Assembly: GCA_029532625.1 (NCBI GenBank)
Contig: JARFXM010000010.1
Coordinates: 558,001-622,000, forward strand
Direction of reading: 5' to 3'
DNA from: Lomentospora prolificans
Lineage: Eukaryota > Ascomycota > Sordariomycetes > Microascales > Microascaceae
Length of the DNA stretch: 64,000 bases
Shown here: piece after piece, positions 21,836 through 32,520 of the stretch
Numbering within the stretch: the first letter of the stretch is position 1
Layout of the letters: every line of letters begins with the position of its first letter
The notes under the pieces: model-generated
The model's input: only the letters and a program-made list of their open reading frames with translations
Told to the model about the DNA's origin: nothing
Database searches by the model: none
Position numbers and translations under genes: made by a program

Positions 21836-24468
21836 CTACGCAGCCACTGCGGTCTCCAGCGCCCTCTTCTGCTCCAGTGCCCAAGTGTAGGTCTGACTCG
21901 GGTCAATACCCTCGCCGCTACAGCGTGAGCCCACATATATATTCGAACCACGCGCAGGTAATTGCAAGTCCGAGCACAGGGGAAGTGCGTTTGTCGGCGT
22001 CGGCCCTGGCGGCAATGGTTGGTCGGGGTCTTTGGTTGGATCTTTGGGCTCCTCGGGCTCTGTCGACTCGCCACTGCCACTGCCTCCCCCTTGAGAACCT
22101 CCACCCTCGCTATTTCCGCCGGCGGGAGCCTTGAGAAGGTTCCCGGGATCGATAACCTCGGTACCCTCTGTGAACCCCTGCCCCTTGATAATCGCATCAA
22201 TATCCCTGGGGCATGGACCGTTATCCCGCTTCTGGGGTCCTGGCGTTCCTGGGGAAGCATCTTTCCAGATGACGACGCTGTGGGTCCGTAAGTTGGGAGG
22301 AACTATCAGACGAGCTGCTCTGAATGTGTCACAAACGCCGTTGTCGAGTATGCGGAGGTGCTGTGGCACGTACTCAAACACAGCGAGGCCCCTTTCCGCG
22401 CCTGGAACGGAGTTGACAATAGCCTGCATGTCGTTGATCATGGGATAAAGAGACGCCTGGAACTTGAGCAAGCCTTGGAATTCCTCGGGGATTACCTCTC
22501 GAATGGCGTCGGCTATCGGGTCCATGCGGTGCCAGTAAAAGGCGTCAATGGCCGGACGGCCGTCTCTTGGAGGGGTGATCATCGGGGTTCCGTCTTCGAA
22601 AGCTCGTGATACATGCTGAGGAGTGAAGGCCCACACGTGGATGAACAGCGGCGGAGCTTGTGTTACCGGATCCCTGCCGAAATATCTCGGCACGGCTGCC
22701 CTCAGGCCCGGGTAATCGAACTCGGGGGTACCGTCCTTGATGAAGGGGAGAGTGACCTGGTTGAAGGTGTCGTCCTCGTACATAGTAGGGACCTCCCATA
22801 TATGTCCCTGCCACATGCCCCTGTCAGAAAAGACGAGAAGCGTGGTGCATCCCCACGACGGCCCACCTCCCGATTTGAACGGGTAGTCGAGGTTCTTAAA
22901 ATCAAGCATCCTCGACGAAGGTGGAAATCCATGCTGGATGCTTTCTACATTGCCCGCCCCGTTCTCGAGGACGTAGCTTTTCGCCGCGCGGTACCACTCT
23001 TGCCGACCACCAGGGAACGCATCTGGATTACTAAAGTCATTAGTTAACGAAGGGTTCGTCTGCCTTAGAGGCGGTCTTGGAGGCGCTCTCTTTTGTAGAC
23101 TCCGCTTCTCGTTGAATTTGACGATTTCCGGTGAATTGCGGCCCAGTACTGGAGTTACTCGTGGTTGGACAGCAGCGCGCACCTGTACCGGACATGCAGC
23201 TCCGCAACTCGTTGGCCCGCAGAAGTCGCCCGTGAGCGTGGTGGAAGTGGTGGAAGTTTCGGTCACAGTCGAGGTTACGGTGCATTGTTCGACTGGCTCA
23301 GTCGTGCACTCGATCTTTGTCTCCTCTTCGTCACAAGAGGTCGTGACCTTTGACGCTGGGTGCGGGAATATTCTGCACGTCTGGGTGCATGATACCGTTT
23401 GTTCACAATTCTTTTCGTCGTCATCGCCATCTTGATCATCCGGATTGTTTGGGTCGTCATCAGGGTTGTTATTGTTCCCGCCACCTCCACCACCTCCATC
23501 ACCACCACCACCGCCGCCGCCGCCGCCGCCAGGCGCAATAAAAGGTGGGATAACGATGACCACGCCGTGGTCGTCCGTCGTTGTGACGGGGACATCTGTA
23601 GGTGCCGGCCCGACTAGGTCCGGCCTCTGGGTAGTGATGGGCGGAAGGGCAGACTGGGGTGGGGGCTATTTATGATTTCAAGTCAGTTTTCGAAACTTCA
23701 GGGCTACAAGATTACGGTGTGCCTGAGACGCAGCGTCGTAGCCTTGGGGTTGCTCGTTTCCATGACATACCTGCGGCCAGGGGAATCCATCGACCCCGGG
23801 GCTTTCTTGGCCTTCACACTTTTGCAATGGAATTCTGCAGTTCGGATTGCAAAGATCTCCCACGCAAACCCACCCCGGGACGACCACATCCGTGGACGTT
23901 TCTTCAATAGTGGTGGGAACGGGGACGTCCGAGGAGGTCCAGGTCACGACGACGGTAGCTGGCTGGTCCTGCCCGTTTGACGCGGGTTTAGTGAGTGTTA
24001 CCAAGGTCGCGCCAGGCGGCGGAGGCTCCCCGTTAGTCCCGTCCGTCGGACCAACGGGCACGCCTCCGACTGAACCTCCCGGCTGGTCATTTCCATCTGA
24101 AGAACCATCTGATATAGGAATACAGCCGGATACACCGCCGAAAGCGTCGGGTGGGGCAGGAACACATTTTTCAGGGGGAAGAGGGACTGGGGCAGCGGGT
24201 TGCTGTTCGTTGGACCCTTCTGGGATAGGAATACAGCCAGATTCGCCGCCAAAGGAGCCGGCTGGCGCATCACCGCATTGTCTCTTCTCGACAATGGTCC
24301 GTCTGACTTCTGTGACAAACGGCAGTCTCGGTGGAATTTGGTCTATCAAAATCGCGTTTGTTCAGTGTTCTACGCCTGCGAGCCAGCTTGCTCAAAGTAC
24401 TTACCGTCCGCACCCAAGGCAAGGTGAATGAGCCCGAGAGCAATGACGCCCCAGCGCAAAGAGCGCAT
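21836..24468 (-). CDS. Large secreted mosaic protein, unknown function, with poly-glycine hinge
   Basis: Three in-phase exons (24405-24468, 23771-24342, 21836-23665) give 821 residues. A signal peptide starts at MRSLRWGVIAL. Residues about 22-210 hold two cysteine-containing repeats (FGGESGCIPIPEGSN and FGGVSGCIPISDGSS), a Thr/Val-rich TWTSSDVPVPTT section and a cysteine pair region. A short Pro/Thr linker leads to a run of glycines (DNA about 23460-23535), an Asp/Asn-rich stretch and a Cys/Thr-rich module ending GPTSCGAACP. The C-terminal 400 residues look like a globular domain (for example WGCTTLLVFSDRGMWQGHIW and PLFIHVWAFTP), with a Gly/Ser and Pro/Asp linker before the final 50 residues. 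Cys/Thr modules of this style also occur in fungal class V chitinases. No catalytic motif is seen and I cannot name the family. A TATA box lies about 135 nt upstream. Confidence 0.85.
23460..23540. repeat. GGN/CCN trinucleotide repeat coding for poly-glycine
   Basis: A CCN-rich tract on the plus strand, read on the minus strand as consecutive Gly codons within the secreted mosaic gene. Such tracts are prone to length change between strains. Confidence 0.7.
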
Positions 24469-24603
24469 CTTAGCAAAGCAAAATAATTAACTGGAGGGAG
24501 TGAACATATGCAAAAAGGTTAAAGGGAGGGTAGATATTGGCTTGAAAGTTGTTGGATCGGTGAAGATGGAGTGAGAAAGAGCCTTTCTACGGATGCCAAG
24601 ACG

Positions 24604-24611
24604 CTTATATA
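24604..24611 (-). promoter_or_regulatory. TATA box of the secreted mosaic gene
   Basis: On the minus strand TATATAAG lies about 135 nt upstream of the ATG at 24468. Confidence 0.5.
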
Positions 24612-25263
24612 CATGTTCATCCATGAGGTGTTTATGTCGCTGTATCACAAAGAAGCTCTCAACCGTGAAGGCGCCTCCTATTTTGAAGTTGCGAAGGGTA
24701 TAAACATCGACTAAGCGCAACCCTCCGCGTCTATCTTTGGACCTTTGGCGCCAGTGTGGCATGCCATCGTGGGCAGTGCCAAGGATCGTGTTACCACCAC
24801 CATCGCCATGAATTTTCCTCAGTTATCTCTCGGGACCGGTTTCCGTGAATTCGAACTCAAGTTACGGGCGTAGAGAAGCTGTCATCGGGGGCCAAGGGCA
24901 GAGCGTTCTATTTCCAACCGGAAGCGGAGCTTACCGCTGGCTGCAGAGGCTAGGAGAAGACATTGAGGCGGAGTAGTGGATGGTGTGGGGGAATGATCCG
25001 GGCCCAGGCACATCCTTGGGCACGAGTACAACTGGTTGGGTATTCAGCAGGCACCCAAAGTGTCGGCTATTCTGGATCGTCAGCCAGCGCTAGTGCAAGG
25101 AACGGTTACTGTTACACAACATCGAAGACACTACCTCTAGACCCAATCTCTGGCCCCCCAGAAATATCAAGGCTCTGCTGCTTTAATACTCTGTGCTGCT
25201 TCAGCCTAGCTCAGTCATTCCAACTTACCAACCATCACCCAACGTTCTAATTTGTACATTGAG
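24612..25263. other. Divergent promoter region
   Basis: Spacer between the secreted mosaic gene (leftward) and an F-box gene (rightward). No coding features are supported and no clear shared motif was seen. Confidence 0.4.
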
Positions 25264-26787
25264 ATGGCCTTGCTCTTCGGCAAACTACCCCCCGAGCTCA
25301 TCGCTGAAATCGCATTCCACTTGGACCGACCATCGCTAGCAGCGGTCCGGCTAACCTGTAGAAAGTTAAACCAAACATTTACCCCTGACTTCCTGAGCTA
25401 CGTCCCTGATGACTGGAGTATCGACCTCACGATACAAGGCCTTCGGCAACTACATTATGTCACAACCAATCCCGCCATCTGCAGTATCGCACGTCGCCTG
25501 CACCTAACATGTGTTTATTATCACGAAACCCCCGCTGAGGAAGGGCCCGAGACTGCATTTCCAAGCCCTTTATTTCCTCGACGGGACCCTTTCGTTGTCC
25601 CTCTGTGCCATCTTAACATGGACGAGGATCGGCAGTGGATGGAACAAAGGCAAGCGGAACAGTTTGCCTTTTCCGGCCGGCCAATGTGTCAAGTGCTGAC
25701 TAGCGTCTTACGCCGGTTTGACAAGCTTGAGGCGATTACCCTCGAGGCGACCGTTATTCTCGGTGAGGGTAAGCGATCAAGTCCTGAAAGGGTTGAACAT
25801 CTCTTCTGGCGCGAGCTCTGGTCCAGGGCCGTTCAGTCATACCATGTACTCATCACTGCTCTGTCCCGGTCGCAGATTCGCGTGCCACGCCTGTCAATTT
25901 TCGAGGACACCAAGTTGTGCAGCATCCCCACGAATGAAGCTGCAATCCCACTCGAAATCAATGAGGACTTCAAATCAATGGCTTACCATATAAAGAGCTT
26001 TTCAATAAGTATAGCCACACCGGTGGAGCCTTTTCGGAAACAAGCCTCCAGCGCCGACGATTTCTGCGACCTCTTCGATATCTCTGGGGGGAAAAAACTT
26101 TCCATTCATGATGGAGCGAGTGACGAAAATGGGGACTTTGAAGGATTTGCTCGGCTTATTACATGCATGCCCAACCTTGAGTGCCTCTCCATTCATCTCT
26201 ACACCACCTGGAAAGAAGAGCTGCAGTGGAGAGTCCTTGATATTCACGTACCATATCAGCCCTTGCTCCCTACTCTGCTTCAATGCGCGAGTTTTTGTCA
26301 TCTAAAACGACTTTCGCTGCACGGAATCCCTGTGCAGCCTGACTTTATGCGAGATATCCGGCGACTGTGCCCAGATCTACGCGAGATGACGCTGCATAAT
26401 ATATTCCTTTCCAGTGGGTTATGGGACTACGCTCTAGAGCCGTGCGTCTCAGGATATCCGCCACTTAAGCGCCTAAATCTTATCAATTTATGGCGTATGC
26501 CAAGGCCCGGTAGTTTCGTTCCTGCCTGTACCAATCTCGAGTCACCGTGCAGGAGATTGACGGTGGACGACTATCGAGAACTTATGAGAGGGACGGCTTC
26601 GACGGAACGCCGCAACTACGCAAAGTTCGACGCAATGCAGTGGTATAAGAGGGAGTTCATAGGTGAAGATCTACAGCAGGGCAAGCTGGACTTTGATGCG
26701 TCGAGATCAGGAGGTATGGGAATGGCAAATGCGTCAGATTATATCTGGAGCCTGAACACCTCTTTAGACTGGGGCCCCCCGAGATAA
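25264..26787 (+). CDS. F-box protein with leucine-rich-repeat-like C-terminus (paralogue 1)
   Basis: Probable substrate adaptor of an SCF ubiquitin ligase. This single-exon gene encodes 507 residues. The ATG at 25264 is chosen because the upstream in-frame codon is TTG and the F-box follows directly: LPPELIAEIAFHLD and VRLTCRKLNQTF at residues 7-40. The rest is a series of irregular hydrophobic strands and helices like degenerate leucine-rich repeats (LECLSIHLY, LKRLSLHGI, LREMTLHNI). It shares several blocks, in the same order, with the F-box gene at 54226-55629 (LCSIPTN against TCSLPTN; LSSGLW against LSSGFW), so the two are paralogues. Its substrate is unknown. It ends in PPR followed by TAA, with no sign of disruption. 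Confidence 0.85.
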   Translation: MALLFGKLPPELIAEIAFHLDRPSLAAVRLTCRKLNQTFTPDFLSYVPDDWSIDLTIQGLRQLHYVTTNPAICSIARRLHLTCVYYHETPAEEGPETAFPSPLFPRRDPFVVPLCHLNMDEDRQWMEQRQAEQFAFSGRPMCQVLTSVLRRFDKLEAITLEATVILGEGKRSSPERVEHLFWRELWSRAVQSYHVLITALSRSQIRVPRLSIFEDTKLCSIPTNEAAIPLEINEDFKSMAYHIKSFSISIATPVEPFRKQASSADDFCDLFDISGGKKLSIHDGASDENGDFEGFARLITCMPNLECLSIHLYTTWKEELQWRVLDIHVPYQPLLPTLLQCASFCHLKRLSLHGIPVQPDFMRDIRRLCPDLREMTLHNIFLSSGLWDYALEPCVSGYPPLKRLNLINLWRMPRPGSFVPACTNLESPCRRLTVDDYRELMRGTASTERRNYAKFDAMQWYKREFIGEDLQQGKLDFDASRSGGMGMANASDYIWSLNTSLDWGPPR

Positions 26788-27271
26788 TCTACCACGCTTC
26801 TCCTTTATTTAAGGTTGTCAGCAGTCGCTTTCTGGTCCACCGTTACATCAGGATCACTACCGAATTTCAGAGCTGCTGGTGGTTCCAAGACTGTTCGTCA
26901 ACGTGCTTGGCAGTGATTAGACCATGTTTGAGCATCTGATCCAGGGCTCCTCGAAGGTAGGGTTCAGAAGGGTTACCCTTATATCTTCGTGACCCAAGAG
27001 GAATTATCCCTTATAAGAAGTTATTCATGAAATCAGTGGTATGATTCTAATTATCAGGCCAGCTATGAACGCATGACGAGGCGGCCAGATGCAAACAGCA
27101 AACATATGCCCAGGAGGCGAATGTAGAGTTCCACGCATGTCCCATCTCCAATCGTTATAGAGTGTATACCCGCGAGATATAAACAATTCATAACCCAGAA
27201 AATATAGATCGTAGGTCATCTAGCACGAGCGACAGCTGAGTATAGGCGGCCCTCGTCACTGTCACCAGCGT
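26788..27271. other. Convergent 3' intergenic region
   Basis: Spacer between the F-box gene and the small secreted peptide gene on the other strand. Nothing coding can be supported. Confidence 0.4.
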
Positions 27272-27558
27272 TTATTTGCATTTGCAAATAGCAGCACAGT
27301 AGATGGAGCTGTCAATCATATCCTTAGTAACTGTTACACAACACTAGGACTGCTTGGCATCTAAGTCACTTACTGCCCGGCAGCAGAACCCTGAGAGCCA
27401 GGAGCACTACCAATAGGAGGGGTGGCACCCCAGCAGTCACTGCAGCTCTTGTAAAGGCATCCCCGCTTCTCGATACTGGCGGCATCTTCAGGAATGATAA
27501 ACGGAGTCGCCAGAGCGATGGCGGCGAAGAAAGTGATGATGAGAGTGAAGGACTTCAT
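27272..27558 (-). CDS. Small cysteine-rich secreted peptide precursor with Kex2-type site
   Basis: The first exon (27374-27558) begins MKSFTLIITFFAAIALA, a clear signal peptide, then a short pro-region ending in Lys-Arg, the site for Kex2-type processing. A stop (CAG TAA) ends the first frame. However, the bases there form a perfect donor (A|GTAAGTG), and a 65-nt intron with a branch-like TTACTAAG and acceptor GACAG leads into 27272-27308. The second exon adds three more cysteines before TAA. The spliced product is 73 residues. The processed peptide would have about 41 residues with six cysteines at spacing C-x4-C-x2-C-x23-C-x3-C-x-C, while the unspliced reading leaves three. Even cysteine number after splicing favours the two-exon model. 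I know no family with this spacing. Effector, antimicrobial or signalling roles are possible and none is shown. A TATA box lies about 130 nt upstream. Confidence 0.7.
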
Positions 27559-27688
27559 CTTTTTCGGTGTGCTTTGAGTTAGAGGGAAGGAAGTTATTGA
27601 CGTTGAAGATGCAATGGCCTTGTGTTTGTAGGATGAGGTATTGAGTCGAGTCTGCCGGATAGAAGGTTCTCGTGAGGGCAAGGTTGGC

Positions 27689-27699
27689 CTTATATATAT
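27689..27699 (-). promoter_or_regulatory. TATA box of small secreted peptide gene
   Basis: On the minus strand TATATATAAGG lies about 130 nt before the ATG at 27558. Confidence 0.5.
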
Positions 27700-29324
27700 C
27701 CGATCAATCATGTCCTCAAAGAAAGACTCGCCGCCTAACATTCTTGCCGATCTTCGGGAGGGGAATAGGTGTAGCCTCTGCCCTGTTCAAGAACTACTAT
27801 TCTCTGTGAGGCAGTAGATAGGGGTGGAGAATGGATGTCCTTGCGGAACCGGCGAATCCTTCAGAGATACTGCCATGTTGATTCCCACCAAACAGCGCCC
27901 TGTTCCATCGTATTGCGAGCGTTATTATTCCTGCTTCTTGGCGACCACCTTAGGAATAACTCGAGAATATCCTGCACCACGCTTGCCTCCCAGGCCTACA
28001 TACGGCCGTAGGAAGAAATGGGTCTCTGCCCCGTTGTCGCAGCGCGTCATGCAGGGGATTCGTTATACGTTTTCTATGACAATGACATACTCTGCCGAAG
28101 CCGTCTGGTATTTACGGAGAGATGGAGGAAGGATCGAGGCTGTGGCAAACAACAGACCATTGGTGATGCGAGTTCGGTTTATCGTCAGATCCTAGTTTAC
28201 TTTTACTGATGGGAATGAATTGAGCCCAGTGGGCAATGAAATAAAACGTATCGCATATTCCCTAATCAAGATACGGTGTGGCAATGGCAGTCTCGCTTAA
28301 CTGATCCCAGTGGCTGTGTCATTGCACCCCACGAACGGAACGTCAGGTTTATTCGAGCAACATGCAGATGCGGGATCCAAAGGATTGCGTTGCTACATTC
28401 AATCGACCATTGCGGCTCAATACTCAGATGTCGTGGTCCATCTGAATTCATTGTATGATGGTTAGAGGAGCGTGCCGAATTGACAGGGCGGCGGGAAGCC
28501 GAGGTCTGGCCGAGGAAACGCCTTGTTCATTGGTGGTGCATATTATCCCGTGGAATCAACCGCATGGCTCCCATGGAGAACTTTTGGTGAAATGCGACGT
28601 CACAAGCCTGGCGGCGCGGTAGCCATCAGCCGATCAGTAAACCAGGGCATGCTGGCTGTCGGACGGGATGGTCCGTAGAGTTGCTCTCCTTGACCCGTCG
28701 CCCCCACGAGATCTGATAAGTGGAGTGAGAGTTGTTTCGACTGAGCTCCGCGTCCGTCTTCCTGAGCCTCGGAGAAAGTATTAAGTCGTGTTTTGGGGGT
28801 TAGCAAAGAGACCTATTATTATCGAGTCATGGACTGGGATATGTATCGGATTGTTATTTAAATCGCTAAGCCTTTGGAGCAATTCATCGCTTTGGGAATC
28901 CAAGAACTCTTGTGGGGAGGGATTATCCGAATATCGTTCAAGCAGTTTCTATATGTAAAACGAGGCTGGCTTGTACATAGTGAGTAGTGTGCTGTTCTTG
29001 AGTTTGAAAACCGAACAAGTATTTGAAATGTTATAACGACCGAAGCCAATTTAACCTCTTATTTCCGGCCTAATTTTCGAGTATAATAGCCACTGGCGAC
29101 ATCGACTGGTTTAGACTCGGCCTAAGGCTCTAATGCAAAAGCTATTTTTGATAATTCCCAAACATCGCTGGCTATCGATATTTCCGCGCACAAGTACCCC
29201 AGTCAGCTGGCAAATGAGCAATGTCCATGCTTTCAGAGACTCTGTACTATAATGTGCCTAGTAAACTGTGGGACGGGATAATCCACTCGCATTCTGAGCT
29301 GCGTAATAGACGTAAGAACCCTCA
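27700..29324. other. Gap without recognisable gene
   Basis: Short overlapping frames only (for example 27824-28195 + and 28600-28806 -), none with a domain. It probably includes the upstream region of the small peptide gene. Confidence 0.4.
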
Positions 29325-29761
29325 TTAAATCTGCTCGATGTACTCCTTGGCCGGGGGCTTCAAAGTTGGTGCACTAGGTTCGAAGGGATTCGTGCTGCGA
29401 CTTAGGATTGTCGAATCCTTCTTTGACCGCAATCTCAGAAACTGCAACTCGCCTAGTGCCCAGAGTCGTAGAAACATGTAACTGCGCTTTTCATGAACAG
29501 CATCGGTCATTTTTATCCACGCGCTGATCTGCTCATCATTCCAAATGCCTACAACGCTTCGGTAGCCGCGCGCTTCTTTACAGCTACCCGTCGCTTCGCT
29601 AATAGGAAGGATTCATTCCACCGACGCACGTTGGGCGTAATATTCGGCTGTGCCAACCATATACCATGTGCCCGGAATCGAGTGAGCGGGGCCATCACCA
29701 AACGGCGCCTAGCCTTTACGGGCTTGATTTGGGTTGATTGGAAAAGACGTGACTGAAACAT
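29325..29761 (-). pseudogene. Truncated Old Yellow Enzyme (NADH:flavin oxidoreductase) relic
   Basis: The minus strand carries the first third of an Old Yellow Enzyme. It starts near 29761 with MFQSRLFQ, then VMAPLTRFRA, the FMN-binding N-terminal signature. A change of frame is needed to reach AEYYAQRAS near 29650, an in-frame TGA follows, and then ISEAT, EARGY and GIWNDEQISAW lead to YMFLRLWALG. The frame ends near EYIEQ at 29325 and the rest of the TIM barrel, including the catalytic region, is missing. One frameshift, one nonsense codon and loss of the C-terminal two thirds make it non-functional. Members reduce activated alkenes with NAD(P)H. The family call is firm because several consecutive motifs match in order. 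Confidence 0.82.
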
Positions 29762-31563
29762 TGTACCAACGATAGCGTTGTTAACTCGTAGTGTACGAGG
29801 GTTTCCACCAGTCATATCTGGAATGGCGTGCGGGAATTATCATATTTTAGGACATATGGTGGTCCAGGCGCGGAAACCGCTTTGACTTATATGATTCCTC
29901 TTCAAAGCCCCCCAAATGGTTCACCTTAAGTTTGTATGATATCTTGGACTGCTGCAAGGGCTCGAATCAAAAAAGACTTCGTTGCTGCAAAACAACCAGC
30001 GCAGTCGATTAGTAACAACGAGGCCTTGTCAGATTGCAGTAAATGCTCTGCCACGGTAGTCAGGTTCGGACAGCTATTTGGCCGCGCCGTGGATTGAGGA
30101 CCTCGCCAGTCTCCACACCAACCCGCCTCATTCGTGAGTGAGGCGCCTGTCGTGAGAATTGTAGACCCGAAGCCCACACCCAGCTTCAACTATGACAATT
30201 TACGGCTTGCTCGGCGTCCTTGTTGATTGATGTTCCTGATTCTGCTACTAACAACATATTACTATCGTGGGGTTGGTGCCATGCGACGCCTGAAGCGGGT
30301 CTACAAAGTGGAGTGGCAATGCACGCATAAGTGGATCGCTATGCCGGAGTATAAATAAGATAGGCGCGTTCCTCCCTCCCGCTGGCCCCCGAAAGCAGCT
30401 GGCTTTCCTGTATTCCTTCCCATGATAGAGACTTGCGGATAGCTAGAGGAAGACGCCCATTCAGGCCTGATAGTTTGCTCCGATCGGTGGTTTAACTGAT
30501 TCAGAGCCACTTTTCTGAAGCGCTTGTTTTCAAACGATGTGTCGTTTCCCCGTACAGAATTATCTTTCGCTTCTTCCAGGCCTGCGACCGATCGCCTCTA
30601 ATGATATGACTCACACTGATCACTGTTCGATCGACGCGATAGAAGGTTCGCTTCAGTCCGATGTGGCCATTCCATTGGACCCGGCAGGCTGACCACCTGC
30701 TGGCTACCTTCCTTCGACTGACAGCCCCTTATAGTGGGTTATCCGACTCCTTGACAATACTTATCCGCGTGCCAGAGTCCACGGACGAAGAACTTGTCGC
30801 TGCCGTCGGATGTAAAATGCCGACGGGGATTGAAGTTAATATGTGCATTTGTCTTGGGACTCTCGAACCCTAATTATTTCACGAAGAATATTCACCCTTG
30901 CCTAAGGACGAACAATGTTGTTCTGGTCTCGATAATTGGCATGTTCCGAAACATGAGCTCAAAAACATGGACTTGGTGTCGACCGAGTGTTGGTTCGAGG
31001 GCTGCGTCGGCATAGTTGCATCCATACAACGCGGCTAGCGTTTGCACACCCCAAAATGAAGTTGCAAATGTGGGATGGTTGATATTGGTTGAGAATAAAT
31101 GGCCAGCGGGGATTGAAAGATCAATGCCCGAATTCTACAAAACCAAAGCCCGCACGAAAGATTCTGAGGAAGTGTTATCAGTGGGCCAGGGATTCCCAGA
31201 TAGAGCACCATGAAACAGGGTATCACGCATGGATACGCCAGCCAGCCGCTCTCCGCACGAAATTGAATTGTGAGGACAATAGAAGCTCGTTGCCAGTTGA
31301 CCGTGGTGAGCTACGGAACGTTCGAATCCGGATAGGTCGGCACGGCTGGCCCCGCCCTCGGCCAGATTCCTAAATTCTGCTGCCTAATGCTGCAGGCTTC
31401 TCCGAATTAAACGTCTTCTTGTCAGAGGATATCATACGCAAAGTGGCTGTATCTTGACTGATTGGATTGAAGCTTGGTTCTTAACTATCTAGTGGCCAAC
31501 TTCTTCATCGCTATTCCCCTCTCTCACGATCTTTGTCCACACCCACCCACCGCAGCTATCATC
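29762..31563. other. Gap without recognisable gene
   Basis: No intact frame with recognisable content. The frames at 29926-30189 (-) and 31089-31373 (+) lack motifs. The last 200 nt should hold the promoter of the methyltransferase gene. Confidence 0.4.
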
Positions 31564-32520
31564 ATGTCCGACAACGCCGCCCCGCGTCAAGAAACGACCT
31601 TCCGGGATTACACCGACAAGCAAGGTGCCACCTACGCCCAGCACCGCCCGGGCTACCATCCCAGGCTCTGGGAGATTCTGTTGAATTACCATACATCTTC
31701 AGGCGGTCAATTCGACCTCGTTCTCGATGTCGGCTGCGGTCCGGGACAGGCAGTAGGAGCCGTCGCTCCTCGGTTTAATCGCGCTATCGGCATCGACCCA
31801 TCAGAGGGCATGCTAAATATAGCACGGTCCATAGGGGGAACGTCGGCCAATTCGGAGCCTATTCGTTTTGAAATCAGCTCTGCTGAGCTGTTGGGAACTG
31901 ACCTATCTCCTCCCGTGGAGGAAGGCAGCGTCGACCTCATCATAGCAGCCACCTGCGCGCACTGGTTCAATATGTCCGAATTCTGGCCCCGCGCTGCCAA
32001 AGTCCTAAAGCCGGGCGGTACGGTCGCATTCTGGGTCAGCGGTCCACTCGTCGTCGACTCCTCGGTACCTAACGCTGAGCGCATCAGAGAGGCCCTTGAC
32101 CGACTCCATGAGCGCCTAGATGACTATTTCGAGCCGGGCAACCGCGTGGTCAGCGACTTGTACAAGGATATTCTCCTCCCATGGACGATTCCCGAGCCGG
32201 TGGCTGACTTTGATAAGGAGTCTTTCGTACGGCAAGAATGGGGAACAGATGCTCCTGGTGCCGAGCCTGGCGATCAATTCTACCAAACTTCGAAGAGAGA
32301 GGTAGGCCCGGCCGCGATCGAAGCCGTTCTCTCCACTATGAGCCCGGTTACGAGGTGGCGCGAGGCCCACCCTGAGGCTGTCGGCACCGAAGATGACGTG
32401 GTGAGGAAGATGAGAAGAGAGATGGAGCAAGCTTTGTACGACGGCGGGGTGGAAAAGGGCAAGGAGGTTATCAGGGGCGGCGTGTCCGCCGTCATGTTAA
32501 TGGTGAAGAAGCGCGCATAG
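31564..32520 (+). CDS. SAM-dependent class I methyltransferase (Tmt1/methyltransferase-11 type)
   Basis: Transfers a methyl group from S-adenosylmethionine to a small-molecule acceptor, probably in the cytosol. This single exon of 318 residues starts at the ATG in ATCATCATGTCC. The N-terminal segment FRDYTDKQGATYAQHRPGYH is usual for the Tmt1-like group. SAM motif I is LDVGCGPG (residues about 56-63), the acidic motif II is IGIDPSEGML, and the motif IV region is SVDLIIAATCAHWF, followed by AKVLKPGGTVAFW. Length and order match fungal homologues related to trans-aconitate methyltransferase. No signal peptide or membrane helix is present. The neighbours are gene-free on both sides, so no pathway can be inferred. 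The true substrate is unknown. Confidence 0.88.
   Translation: MSDNAAPRQETTFRDYTDKQGATYAQHRPGYHPRLWEILLNYHTSSGGQFDLVLDVGCGPGQAVGAVAPRFNRAIGIDPSEGMLNIARSIGGTSANSEPIRFEISSAELLGTDLSPPVEEGSVDLIIAATCAHWFNMSEFWPRAAKVLKPGGTVAFWVSGPLVVDSSVPNAERIREALDRLHERLDDYFEPGNRVVSDLYKDILLPWTIPEPVADFDKESFVRQEWGTDAPGAEPGDQFYQTSKREVGPAAIEAVLSTMSPVTRWREAHPEAVGTEDDVVRKMRREMEQALYDGGVEKGKEVIRGGVSAVMLMVKKRA

Noticed and set aside
27824..28195. 123-codon plus-strand frame after the small peptide gene
   Set aside because: No signal peptide, domain or splice support, and irregular composition.
15679..32520. Possible secondary-metabolite cluster (GMC oxidase plus methyltransferase)
   Set aside because: There is no polyketide synthase, peptide synthetase, terpene cyclase or cluster regulator, and 10 kb with an F-box gene and an Old Yellow Enzyme relic separate the two enzymes.
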